Notes: a model not told the origin generated them from the letters alone. Counted from the first letter of the stretch, positions 54,035 to 62,653 are shown. The stretch: DNA of 64,000 bases from Acinetobacter nosocomialis NIPH 2119 (GCF_000368085.1 NZ_KB849239.1:2456170-2520169), one strand, 5' to 3'. Made by a program: numbers and translations.

Positions 54035-54285
54035 TGGCTACCTATATCGAAATGCTTGCTGATCCTGAGTTTGTCAAAAAACTGGAATCAAAATTAACAG
54101 GAACAATTGTTGATTTATATTTACGTGAAGGAAAAAGCCCACCTATACCAAGATTACGAGATCACAAGTTTCATTATGATGATCCTACAATAAACAAAGC
54201 GGTGGAACGTGTAAGACTTGGCTTTCTAGTCATGGCTCAAGTACTGGACGATCTAAAGAAAGCTGAAGAAAAAGCCCCTGAATAA
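54034..54285 (+). CDS. Hypothetical early protein, 83 aa
   Basis: Helical, with DPEFVKKLESKLTGTIVDLYL and KAVERVRLGFLVMAQVLDDL. Last gene of the rightward operon, directly before a terminator facing the integrase gene. Excisionases often sit here, but no Xis or HTH pattern is evident. Confidence 0.68.
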   Translation: MATYIEMLADPEFVKKLESKLTGTIVDLYLREGKSPPIPRLRDHKFHYDDPTINKAVERVRLGFLVMAQVLDDLKKAEEKAPE

Positions 54286-54293
54286 AGGGGCTT
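54272..54293. terminator. Intrinsic terminator between early operon and integrase
   Basis: AAGCCCC / GGGGCTT stem overlapping the end of the last early gene; AT-rich on both sides. Confidence 0.7.
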
Positions 54294-54297
54294 AATA

Positions 54298-55464
54298 TTA
54301 TATAAAATCACCTAATTTGGCATTTCTAGCATTTTCTATAGCTTCATCAAAATCTAATACAGTCTTTCTTATTGTGTTTAAATTAACGTAAATTTTTAAA
54401 CTATTCCAATCTTCATGCAATGTGTACTGTTGTATTAATGGAATACTCATACCCTTCTCAGCAAGCCTTGTTGCAGCTTCATGACGCAAATCATGAAACC
54501 TTAATCCCTCAATACCAGCCATATTTTTAATTTTCTGCCAGCTACGATCAATTACGTTATCATGAAATGGTAGTAATAACGCTGGATCACCACCGCGTCT
54601 TAACATACGTTTTCTTAATTCAGGCTCAAGCAAAAGATCAATTATTTTTTCGGCTCTTTCGTCCACTACAAAGTATTTATCATTGCCAATTGTACCTTTT
54701 GGGTTCTTTACAGCCTTTAACAACCAGCGATGATTTTCCCTGTCGTAATTATCTATTCTTAATTGTGATAATTCGTTAAGCCGACGGCCAGTATAAATAT
54801 CTAACCACATAATGAGATGAATTGGGACATCCGGGTATTGAGTCATGTAGTAATACTGGAGCGCTGTAGTAGTCAATTTTTGCAACTCTTCAGTTGTCGG
54901 TAATCTAAGTCGTTTTCGTGAACTACCTATTGCCCTGGCATTTCTTAACCCTTTAGAAGCCTTTTCAAGCTCATCAAAATTTACCTTTAAACCCCAAACT
55001 AAATCCGCATGATTCAAAATCGTTCTTATATATTGTAAATCCATATTTGCGGTCGCTGGTCCAATAGCTTTAACTCTATATTCCTCTAATTTTCCTTCTC
55101 TACGTGCACGGATATGTTCGGCATAGTCCTGCCTAGTTAAAGTTGATATTTGTTTTTTAGCGATCGGAAATCTAGTAAGAAGTTTAAGTGTAGATTTTTT
55201 TGAACGGCCATAACTTGTGACCTCTTCAAGATATAACTCAATTGCTTCAGCTAAAGTTATATCACCTAACTTTTTTTTAAGTTCTAAAATTATGCTTGGA
55301 TTCTCTTCAATTTCAGATTCACGTTTTTTTAGCCAGGCTTCGGCTAGAGACTTTTTACTAAAAGTTTTAGATTCTGTATACTTCGCGTCCTGCTTGCGAA
55401 TTTGCAGTAAAGCACGATAGCGAACCTCGCCCTTTGTTGTCGTACGTTTTGTAATAGTTCCCAT
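54298..55464 (-). CDS. Tyrosine recombinase integrase, dusA-targeting
   Basis: 388 residues from the ATG at 55464. N-terminal arm-binding domain (VRYRALLQIRKQDAKYTESKTF), SAM-like core-binding domain (about 80-185) and catalytic domain with Arg in YTGRRLNELSQL, HxxR in LRFHDLRHEAATRL, His/Trp region LHEDWNSLKIY and the Tyr in KIYVNLN. The gene points away from dusA, next to attR, as in the known dusA-integrase family. A longer frame to 55563 lacks a credible start and would run over arm-site repeats. Confidence 0.94.
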   Translation of the reverse strand: MGTITKRTTTKGEVRYRALLQIRKQDAKYTESKTFSKKSLAEAWLKKRESEIEENPSIILELKKKLGDITLAEAIELYLEEVTSYGRSKKSTLKLLTRFPIAKKQISTLTRQDYAEHIRARREGKLEEYRVKAIGPATANMDLQYIRTILNHADLVWGLKVNFDELEKASKGLRNARAIGSSRKRLRLPTTEELQKLTTTALQYYYMTQYPDVPIHLIMWLDIYTGRRLNELSQLRIDNYDRENHRWLLKAVKNPKGTIGNDKYFVVDERAEKIIDLLLEPELRKRMLRRGGDPALLLPFHDNVIDRSWQKIKNMAGIEGLRFHDLRHEAATRLAEKGMSIPLIQQYTLHEDWNSLKIYVNLNTIRKTVLDFDEAIENARNAKLGDFI

Positions 55465-55518
55465 GGTTGCAATATCAAAACATTTTGTGTGATTGAAGGT
55501 TGCAATAAGGTTGCACAA
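55465..55518. other. Right arm-type integrase sites
   Basis: GGTTGCAATAT at 55465-55475 abuts the integrase ATG, and GGTTGCAATA-AGGTTGCACAA at 55498-55518 repeats the left-end block (one mismatch in 21). Placement over the integrase leader suggests autoregulation. Confidence 0.65.
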
Positions 55519-55525
55519 AACACAG

Positions 55526-55555
55526 ATAAACGCAAATAAACACGAGTAAACGCAA
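55526..55555. repeat. Three 10-bp direct repeats near attR
   Basis: ATAAACGCAA, ATAAACACGA and GTAAACGCAA in head-to-tail 10-base register, one per helical turn. The spacing suits cooperative binding of a small protein such as an excisionase. They also form the new leader of dusA. Confidence 0.6.
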
Positions 55556-55583
55556 GTATTCACACATTAAGATAGGTGCTTAA

Positions 55584-56603
55584 ATGACTGATATTTCTAA
55601 AAACGTAATTAAATCAATTACTCCAAGAATATCCGTTGCTCCTATGATGGACTGGACTACAAAGGATTACCGATTCTTTGCACGGTTGTTTAACCCAAAC
55701 GTTGTGCTGTATACCGAAATGGTGACAACAGGCGCGATTTTATTTGGCGATGCAAAACGCCACTTGGACTATAACGCTCAAGAACACCCAATCGTACTGC
55801 AACTTGGTGGTTCAAATCCTCAAGAGCTTGCCACTTGTACAAAAATGGCTGAAGACTGGGGCTATGACGAAGTCAACCTGAATGTAGGCTGCCCAAGTGA
55901 CCGTGTACAGAACAATAAAATCGGCGCATGTTTAATGGCAGAGCCAGACTTAGTTGCTGAATGTATTCATAGCATGCAAAAAGCGGTGAATATTCCAGTA
56001 ACGGTTAAGCACCGTATTGGTATTGATGACATGCAGTCTTACGAAGAAATGCTGCACTTCGTAGATACCGTTGCGGCAACGGGCTGCACACACTTTGTCG
56101 TACATGCCCGTATTGCGATATTAAAAGGTTTATCTCCGAAGGAAAACCGAGAAGTACCACCGCTACGCTATGAAGATGTTTACCGTTTAAAGCAAGAACG
56201 CCCGCACTTAACGATTGAAATTAACGGCGGAATTAAAACTTTTGCCGAAACTCAAGCTCATTTACAGCACGTTGATGGCGTGATGATTGGTCGTGAAGCC
56301 TATCACAACCCTTATCTACTTGCTGAGCTTGGCCAACTTTGGAATTTAGAAGCACCAGACCGTTTCGATATCATGGAGCAGATGTTGCCTTATATTGAAC
56401 AACGTATGGCGGAAGGAGCTCCACTCTCTATCATTACGCGTCATATTTTAGGTTTATTTCAAAATCTACCGGGTGCCCGTAAATGGCGTCAAGCATTAAG
56501 CGGTGGAAATGCAAAAACTTTAGCTGATGTCGAGAATGCTATTCGAAACATGCAAGCTGCGATTATTCGTACTGAAGAATATGTGAAAGAGCATCAGGCT
56601 TAA
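55584..56603 (+). CDS. dusA: tRNA-dihydrouridine synthase A, start supplied by the prophage
   Basis: 339 residues, FMN enzyme reducing U20/U20a in tRNA. Motifs: APMMDWTTKDYR, CPSDRVQNNKIGACLM (catalytic region with Cys in NVGCPSDRV), KHRIGIDD, GLSPKENR and INGGI. Residues 1-14 (MTDISKNVIKSITP) are phage-encoded and replace the MQSLQSLQP of the original gene. From PRISVAPMMD the sequence is the host's. AGGTG lies before the ATG. Expression now depends on sequences in the prophage right end. The HARIAILKGLSPK stretch differs from the HARKAWL of E. coli. Confidence 0.95.
   Translation: MTDISKNVIKSITPRISVAPMMDWTTKDYRFFARLFNPNVVLYTEMVTTGAILFGDAKRHLDYNAQEHPIVLQLGGSNPQELATCTKMAEDWGYDEVNLNVGCPSDRVQNNKIGACLMAEPDLVAECIHSMQKAVNIPVTVKHRIGIDDMQSYEEMLHFVDTVAATGCTHFVVHARIAILKGLSPKENREVPPLRYEDVYRLKQERPHLTIEINGGIKTFAETQAHLQHVDGVMIGREAYHNPYLLAELGQLWNLEAPDRFDIMEQMLPYIEQRMAEGAPLSIITRHILGLFQNLPGARKWRQALSGGNAKTLADVENAIRNMQAAIIRTEEYVKEHQA
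55635..55654 (+). other. attR core
   Basis: GTTGCTCCTATGATGGACTG, 17 of 20 identical to attL. The mismatches are at third codon positions, so the phage preserves the DusA protein sequence while its DNA differs. Confidence 0.8.
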
Positions 56604-56939
56604 GCCCACTCAGCCTTCTTAAATTGTAAGAAAATGTGGCATTTTAAATCAGAGACTTAGATTTTGAGTATATTCGCAAATGTCGGCTCGAAATATTCAA
56701 ATTTAAGCTCTGATTATTTATTTATACTCAATAATATCAGTTACTTAAATTTTACTAGTTTTAGCTACTATTTTAACTAGGCTATTTTTTCGCAGTCAGA
56801 AATAAAAACTGGAAAAAAGATACGTTATTACATAACATAAACAAAACTTTTAAGTTTGGGCAATTAGTATCTCTGAACGCCACAGGTAGGTGGTGATTTT
56901 CTAAATACGGATATAGGTAGTACGGGTAGAGATTTCACG
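56604..56939. other. Intergenic region with an imperfect inverted repeat
   Basis: 336 bases, no credible gene. AATCAGAG (56647-56654) pairs with CTCTGATT (56708-56715), with further partial pairing inside. It may form a weak hairpin after dusA. Nothing else recognisable. Confidence 0.4.
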
Positions 56940-57449
56940 ATGATTATTTATGACGGACAAGTAGCTGATAACTATATGTATCAGGATTCAAATCAGGCAG
57001 CGATTGTTGTATCACACAGCACACCAAGCCTTCCTTATCCCTTCACCATGAAACCCAACAATCACCGCACTGCAAGCAATACCCCTCCAGCCATTGATGT
57101 AGAAAAATTCGTAGCAAAATTAGAAAGTGTTACTTCTAGACGCAGCAAAGCTCGTTGTGCACGTAGCATTCGTCTTGCACTTGAATCTGCTGGTGCCGAT
57201 GTTGAAAACCACCCAATTGCAGCATCTGATTGGGGCGATACCCTGAAAAAGATTGGCTATAAAGAAATTAACCCAGCTTTTGATGAGCCTCAAGAAGGTG
57301 ACATTTACATCATTCACAGAACTCGCAACCATGTTTATGGTCACATCGCTGGTTACACAGGAAGTGAATGGGTTTCGGACTTCAAACAAAGCAGTTACGA
57401 CGTCTATAAAGATGACAACGTCACCTATACTTACTACAGATTAGGTTAA
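56940..57449 (+). CDS. CHAP/NlpC-like putative peptidoglycan amidase
   Basis: 169 residues. A candidate catalytic Cys in SKARCARSIRLALESAGA, a GDI(Y) strand (EPQEGDIYIIH) and His in YGHIAGYTGSEWVSDFKQ fit a CHAP/NlpC-type papain-like fold. No signal peptide is visible; the N-terminus is polar and Pro-rich. This layout is found in cell-wall amidases and in some secreted antibacterial effectors. Nothing adjacent identifies an immunity gene. Chromosomal, just outside attR. Confidence 0.65.
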   Translation: MIIYDGQVADNYMYQDSNQAAIVVSHSTPSLPYPFTMKPNNHRTASNTPPAIDVEKFVAKLESVTSRRSKARCARSIRLALESAGADVENHPIAASDWGDTLKKIGYKEINPAFDEPQEGDIYIIHRTRNHVYGHIAGYTGSEWVSDFKQSSYDVYKDDNVTYTYYRLG

Positions 57450-57460
57450 TTTACTGCTTT

Positions 57461-58354
57461 TTAAGATCGAAACATTTGATGAATTTGCTCGGCACAATGC
57501 TGAATCATTTCATCCTGATCTTTTCTATAAACCAACAAAACTTCTGAGAATGACAAATCATCTGCCAAAGGTAATAGCTTTACCTGATTAGGCAAAATTT
57601 GTTTGAACTCTTCAGGAACTATACTGATTCCCAAATTTGCAGCGACCAATTGTAACTGCGAAACCTTACGTGACAGAATGGGGGCTTTTTGTGGAGTAAA
57701 TCCTGCAGCTAAACACAGATTTGCGACCAAATAACTTAAGCCCCCTCTGTCAGCATGAGCTGTAGTTACAAAACACTCATCTTTCAAGTCTTTTAAATAA
57801 ACCTTTTCTGCTTTAGCAAATTTGGCATGCTCGGTATGCACAGCCACCATTAAAGGCTCTTCATATAACTTAAGAATGCTCATCTCATCTAGAGTGTGCC
57901 GAACGGGAGGTCTAATAAAACCAATATCAATTTCACCGTTCATTAAAGCTAAGATTTGCTGCTCGGATGACAAGGTATTGATCTCAAAACTCAGCTGCTG
58001 CGTTAAGCTAACTTCTTTTAATATTTGTACCTTTTTATGATCCATAACAATGCTACTTGAATGAGCAATTTTAATCTGGCGGTTTTTCCCTTCCGAAACA
58101 CTCTTGGCAAGATCAATAATTTCATTTAAGTAGAGCAAATTATCTTTTATTTTCTTATAAAACACTTCTCCCGCTGCCGTGAGTTTTACCCTTTTATCCG
58201 TGCGATCAAACAACTGAAAACCTATCTCTTCTTCTAATAGCTTCATTTGTCGACTTAAAGCAGACTGAGCAATAAATAGCTTTTCGGAAGCAGCGGTAAA
58301 ACTCCCTTCTTCAACAATTTTTATGAAATATTGGAATTGTTTTAATGTGAGCAT
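57461..58354 (-). CDS. LysR-family transcriptional regulator
   Basis: 297 residues. N-terminal winged HTH (GSFTAASEKLFIAQSALSRQMKLLEEEIG) with core AQSALSRQMKLLEEEIGFQL, C-terminal periplasmic-binding-like effector domain (GEIDIGFIRPP). Resembles the BenM/CatM-like group by this motif. Start at 58354 with GAG six bases upstream. Convergent with the CHAP-like gene and divergent from the 40-residue peptide gene. Confidence 0.9.
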   Translation of the reverse strand: MLTLKQFQYFIKIVEEGSFTAASEKLFIAQSALSRQMKLLEEEIGFQLFDRTDKRVKLTAAGEVFYKKIKDNLLYLNEIIDLAKSVSEGKNRQIKIAHSSSIVMDHKKVQILKEVSLTQQLSFEINTLSSEQQILALMNGEIDIGFIRPPVRHTLDEMSILKLYEEPLMVAVHTEHAKFAKAEKVYLKDLKDECFVTTAHADRGGLSYLVANLCLAAGFTPQKAPILSRKVSQLQLVAANLGISIVPEEFKQILPNQVKLLPLADDLSFSEVLLVYRKDQDEMIQHCAEQIHQMFRS

Positions 58355-58456
58355 TATCATCTCAAAATTAGATCATTCGGTCTATTTTCTATATTAGATT
58401 AGATAGATTCCCTTCGCTAGAATTTTATTAAGACCATTCACTTGATTGAATTCTTC

Positions 58457-58579
58457 ATGAAGTATTTAAAAGGTTTCGCAATATGCACCATCGTTATTTT
58501 AATTTTATGGTGCTTTAAATTTTATGATCAGCAGCTACCTACACAGCCACAGCAAGACCACATAGAGCTGTACGATTAA
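58457..58579 (+). CDS. Small membrane protein, 40 aa
   Basis: MKYLKGFAICTIVILILWCF, then KFYDQQLPTQPQQDHIELYD. One membrane helix and a polar C-terminal tail. Followed by a hairpin terminator 19 bases after its stop. The ribosome-binding site is weak. Divergent from the LysR gene, so it may be its target. Confidence 0.45.
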   Translation: MKYLKGFAICTIVILILWCFKFYDQQLPTQPQQDHIELYD

Positions 58580-58597
58580 ATAGTTTCTCTCAAAAAT

Positions 58598-58633
58598 AAA
58601 AGGCATGTACTCTCACCTAAGCGCATGCCTTTT
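58598..58633. terminator. Bidirectional terminator
   Basis: AAAAGGCATG / CATGCCTTTT stem with 16-base loop between the small membrane protein gene and tcdA. Confidence 0.75.
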
Positions 58634-58644
58634 CAATATTTAAA

Positions 58645-59406
58645 TTAGGCTTTCTTTAAATCGAGTTTTTTCAAAACTTCGGCCACAGCAATCATGGCAA
58701 AGCTTGAAGTCACTACTACTGCTGAACCATAGCCACCACAGCGCAACCCTGCCGATGGGCAGACATCCGCACTAGAAAACGGATTGTCGATAGAATAAAT
58801 ACAGGTAATGCCAAATTTCTCTTTTGGCTTTTTACATATGCCGCGAGCACGAAGCTGACTACGTAACTTCGCTAACATTGGGTCTTGCTCTGTTTTTGAT
58901 AAATCAGCCACACGGATTTTAAGTGGATCGAGCTTACCACCTGCCCCACCCGACACAATCAAAGGAATTTTATTAAAACGACAATGGAGCATTAAAGCCA
59001 GTTTTGCTTTAACGTCATCGATGCAGTCCAAAACAATATCTGGTATAGGGTTTAAAAGCTCTGCGACATTCTCTGGTGTTAAGAAGTCATCAATAATATT
59101 AACTTTAATACGTGGGTTAATTTGGCGACAACGCTCCGCCATAATCTCAACTTTTTCACAGCCCAGAGTAGAGGTCATTGCAGGTAGCTGACGGTTCACA
59201 TTTGATGCCGCAACCACATCCATATCGACTAGTGTGATCTCGCCAATACCTGTACGTGCTAAAGCTTCTACCGCCCAACTGCCAACCCCACCAATACCAA
59301 TCACCATCACATGACTTTGTTCATAGTGCTGGAACGATGAATCACCATAAATTTTGGCTACACCTGCAAAACGGCGGTCATATTCATCTTGTTGAAGATC
59401 GGTCAT
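58645..59406 (-). CDS. tcdA: tRNA threonylcarbamoyladenosine dehydratase TcdA
   Basis: 253 residues, E1-like ATP-binding enzyme that cyclises t6A37 to ct6A in tRNA. GIGGVGSWAVEALARTGIG (nucleotide-binding, residues about 36-54), DMDVVAASNVNRQ, DCIDDVKAKLAL, GGAGGKLDPLKI and PSAGLRCGGYGSA are characteristic. Monocistronic. Confidence 0.94.
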   Translation of the reverse strand: MTDLQQDEYDRRFAGVAKIYGDSSFQHYEQSHVMVIGIGGVGSWAVEALARTGIGEITLVDMDVVAASNVNRQLPAMTSTLGCEKVEIMAERCRQINPRIKVNIIDDFLTPENVAELLNPIPDIVLDCIDDVKAKLALMLHCRFNKIPLIVSGGAGGKLDPLKIRVADLSKTEQDPMLAKLRSQLRARGICKKPKEKFGITCIYSIDNPFSSADVCPSAGLRCGGYGSAVVVTSSFAMIAVAEVLKKLDLKKA

Positions 59407-59772
59407 TGCTACTCTTTGAGGGGATATAAAACACGGAGAGTATTTTACTGCTTTTCAGAAGAAAGTGTATTTCAGATCAAAGAAAACTTGAGATGGTGAT
59501 ATTTAAATTCACGACAAGTCTTATCATTATAATTCAATTACTAACAGCTAAATCTTCTTACTTTTTTAAAAAAGTAAGCAAAAACTTTCTCATTCACAAA
59601 ACCTGTCATCTGTTCACGAGTATCAGAAGAATCGCAGAAACTATTATCTTTTTATAATGGGCAGGTTGTGAATGATGATTAGCTCAAGCAAATAAAATGA
59701 AAAGTTCTAATGTAAAAGCTCAATTAATACCAACCAATAAAAATATTGATTGGTATTAATCTCAAGACAACA
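59407..59772. other. Intergenic region between tcdA and acnA
   Basis: 366 bases, no credible gene. Contains a perfect 22-base palindrome at 59557-59578 (centre TTTTTTAAAAAA, arms CTTAC/GTAAG), which could be a terminator or operator. A long hairpin at 59724-59761 (ATTAATACCAA / TTGGTATTAAT) is probably the acnA terminator. The tcdA promoter must lie near 59407-59470. Confidence 0.6.
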
Positions 59773-62529
59773 TTAACCAGCAATTAAATTCCGTAGTACA
59801 TAATGCAAAATACCACCTGCCTTAAAGTACTCAACCTCATTTAACGTATCAATTCGACATAACACATTAAAGTGGCTGGCTACTCCATTTGGCGCCTTCA
59901 CATCAACTTCAAGAATTTCATGAGGCTGAATGCCATCCGATAAACCACGAATCGAAATAACCTCATGACCAGTTAAGTTAAGCGACTGTCTGGTTTGACC
60001 ATCAACAAACTGTAATGGCAACACGCCCATACCCACCAAGTTTGAACGGTGAATACGTTCAAAACTTTCAGCAATCACAGCTTTAACACCTAGCAAATTC
60101 GTACCTTTGGCAGCCCAGTCACGTGAAGAACCTGTTCCATATTCTTTACCAGCAATAATCACAAGCGGTGTATGTTCTTGTTGGTAACGCATCGCCGCAT
60201 CATAAATGGCAAGTTTCTCGCCACTTGGTACATGAATGGTATTACCGCCTTCTTCGCCACCCAACATTTCGTTTTTAATACGAATGTTGGCAAAGGTACC
60301 TCGCATCATGACTTCATGGTTACCACGTCGTGAACCATAAGAGTTGAAGTCTTTTGGCTCAACACCTTGCTCTTGTAAGTATCGACCTGCCGGGCTGTCT
60401 TTTTTGATATTACCCGCTGGTGAAATATGGTCGGTGGTTACCGAGTCTCCAAGCACTGCCAAAATACGTGCCTGTTCAATATTTTTGATTGGTTTTGGTG
60501 GCTCACCAATACCTTCAAAGAACGGCGGATGACGAATATAAGTCGAATCATCAGCCCATTCGTAAGTTTTACTTTTTGGAATCTGAATCGCTTGCCAGCT
60601 TTCATCACCATCAAACACCGCAGCATATTCTTTGTGGAACATGTCGGTATTTACTTTTTGTAAGACGGCATCAATTTCTGCCTGACTTGGCCAGATATCT
60701 TTTAAGTAAACAGGTTGCCCATCTTTCCCTTGCCCGATTGGTTGAGTCGTTAAATCGGTACGGATATTCCCAACTAAACCATAAGCAACTACGAGTGGTG
60801 GCGAAGCAAGCCAGTTGGTTTTAACCAATGGATGTACACGACCTTCAAAGTTACGGTTACCCGAAAGTACAGATGCCACGTTTAGATCATGACACTGAAT
60901 TGCATCTTCAATTGGTTCAGGTAAAGGACCCGAGTTACCAATACACGTTGTACAACCATAACCTACCAAGTTATAGCCTAACTCATCTAAATACAGGGTA
61001 AGTCCAGCAGCCAATAAATAGTCGGTTACGACTTTAGAACCAGGTGCAAGTGAACTTTTTACCCACGGTTTACGCTGCAAGCCTTTTTCAATGGCTTTTT
61101 TAGCAAGTAAACCTGCCGCCAGCATTACACTTGGGTTAGAGGTATTGGTACATGAAGTAATCGCTGAAATGACGACATCACCATGATTTAATGGATATTC
61201 CTGCCCTTCAATCACACAAGACGGGCTTTCATGCTGAATATTGGCTTTGGTCGCTTCTACAGCCGTACCACCACCGCCTTCATTTTCCAAACGCTCTTTG
61301 GCTTCTTTGGCTGGCTTAAGTGTTAGCTCCATGAGCGCATTAAACGTTTTTGGTACTTCTGATAAAAGCACACGGTCTTGAGGGCGTTTTGGACCTGCCA
61401 AACTTGCCTGAACCGTACTCATATCTAAACTTAAGGTATCTGTGAAAACAGGTTCATCACCCGGATTACGCCATAAGCCTTGTGCCTTGCTATATGCTTC
61501 AACCAGTGCAATACGGTCACTTTGACGGCCAGTTAATTTCAAATAACCCAAAGTCACTTCATCAATTGGGAAGAAGCCACAAGTTGCGCCATATTCAGGT
61601 GCCATGTTGGCAATGGTCGCCCGGTCAGCAAGTGGTAAGTCGGCTAAGCCATCGCCATAGAATTCTACAAATTTACCTACCACACCTTTTTGGCGAAGCA
61701 TTTGAGTAATGGTGAGTACCAAGTCAGTTGCCGTAATTCCTTCTTGTAATTTTCCGGTCAGTTTAAAACCGATCACTTCAGGAATAAGCATAGAGATAGG
61801 CTGACCCAACATGGCAGCTTCTGCTTCAATACCACCAACACCCCAACCTAAAACCCCTAAACCATTAATCATAGTGGTATGTGAGTCTGTACCTACTAAC
61901 GTGTCAGGGAAAGCAAAGGTTTGACCATTGTCTTCACCTAGCCACACCGCTTGAGCCAAATACTCTAAATTGACCTGATGGCAAATACCGGTACCCGGTG
62001 GCACAACACTAAAGTTATTAAATGCAGATTGTCCCCAACGCAAAAATTGATATCGCTCGCCATTACGCTGCATTTCAATTTGAACGTTTTCTTCAAAAGC
62101 CTGATCATCGGCAAAATAGTCTACCATCACGGAGTGGTCAATGACTAAGTCTACAGGTGATAAAGGATTAATTTTTTCAGGGTCGCCGCCCGCTTGTGCC
62201 ATTGCAGCACGCATTGCAGCCAAGTCAACAACTGCCGGAACACCGGTAAAATCTTGCATTAAAACCCGTGCAGGTCGATATTGAATTTCCTGATCGGAAG
62301 TACGGGTTTTTAGCCACTCAGCTAAAGCATGAATGTGTTCTGTTTTAACACTGTGCTGATCTTCAAACCGTAATAAGTTTTCCAACAGTACTTTTAATGA
62401 TTTCGGCAGTTTGGCAATGTCACCTAGCTTTTTCTCGGCTTGGGTTAAGCTAAAAATCTGATAATTGCTGGAACCTACTGTTAGCGTCTGTAGAGCATTA
62501 AAACTATTGATATTGCTATACTTAGCCAT
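59773..62529 (-). CDS. acnA: Aconitate hydratase A
   Basis: 918 residues, monomeric aconitase of the TCA cycle with a [4Fe-4S] cluster. Cluster cysteines in ISSCTNTSNP-like AITSCTNTSNPSVML and GYGCTTCIGNSGPLP. LVGTDSHTTMINGLGVLGWG and GKEYGTGSSRDWAAKG (swivel-domain active-site Ser/Arg) are typical. GAGGAT before the ATG. Single gene. Confidence 0.96.
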   Translation of the reverse strand: MAKYSNINSFNALQTLTVGSSNYQIFSLTQAEKKLGDIAKLPKSLKVLLENLLRFEDQHSVKTEHIHALAEWLKTRTSDQEIQYRPARVLMQDFTGVPAVVDLAAMRAAMAQAGGDPEKINPLSPVDLVIDHSVMVDYFADDQAFEENVQIEMQRNGERYQFLRWGQSAFNNFSVVPPGTGICHQVNLEYLAQAVWLGEDNGQTFAFPDTLVGTDSHTTMINGLGVLGWGVGGIEAEAAMLGQPISMLIPEVIGFKLTGKLQEGITATDLVLTITQMLRQKGVVGKFVEFYGDGLADLPLADRATIANMAPEYGATCGFFPIDEVTLGYLKLTGRQSDRIALVEAYSKAQGLWRNPGDEPVFTDTLSLDMSTVQASLAGPKRPQDRVLLSEVPKTFNALMELTLKPAKEAKERLENEGGGGTAVEATKANIQHESPSCVIEGQEYPLNHGDVVISAITSCTNTSNPSVMLAAGLLAKKAIEKGLQRKPWVKSSLAPGSKVVTDYLLAAGLTLYLDELGYNLVGYGCTTCIGNSGPLPEPIEDAIQCHDLNVASVLSGNRNFEGRVHPLVKTNWLASPPLVVAYGLVGNIRTDLTTQPIGQGKDGQPVYLKDIWPSQAEIDAVLQKVNTDMFHKEYAAVFDGDESWQAIQIPKSKTYEWADDSTYIRHPPFFEGIGEPPKPIKNIEQARILAVLGDSVTTDHISPAGNIKKDSPAGRYLQEQGVEPKDFNSYGSRRGNHEVMMRGTFANIRIKNEMLGGEEGGNTIHVPSGEKLAIYDAAMRYQQEHTPLVIIAGKEYGTGSSRDWAAKGTNLLGVKAVIAESFERIHRSNLVGMGVLPLQFVDGQTRQSLNLTGHEVISIRGLSDGIQPHEILEVDVKAPNGVASHFNVLCRIDTLNEVEYFKAGGILHYVLRNLIAG

Positions 62530-62653
62530 TGGGTTATCCTCCCATGTCTGGCAATGTTATTTTTCACGTTTTTACATGTTGTTTTCTTACTTTAAGCTTC
62601 TTTTTTCATCGCTGTGTTTTGTTTTAGTTACTATTTCTAATCTTTGATTTTTA

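Larger units (their letters stand above)
20597..55651. mobile_element. dusA-integrated temperate siphophage prophage, about 35 kb
   Basis: Bounded by imperfect core repeats in dusA. Contains integrase, CI and Cro, CII-like regulator, primase-helicase, HNH-terminase-portal-protease-capsid (HK97-like), a complete lambda-like tail set and a pinholin/endolysin/spanin cassette. No transposase or obvious frameshift in a core gene was seen. Late genes run leftward from the repressor, early accessory genes rightward. Integration into dusA with restoration of the gene is an established feature of a distinct integrase family found in many proteobacterial prophages and islands. Confidence 0.95.

Noticed and set aside
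54034..54285. Excisionase
   Set aside because: Right position, but no HTH or basic Xis-like pattern could be seen; left as hypothetical.
55465..55563. N-terminal extension of the integrase
   Set aside because: Cys-rich, unlike integrases, covers the arm-site repeats and lacks a ribosome-binding site.
55584..56603. DusA inactivated by the prophage
   Set aside because: The right-end gene is full length with all main motifs and has a phage-supplied start, so the host function should be kept.
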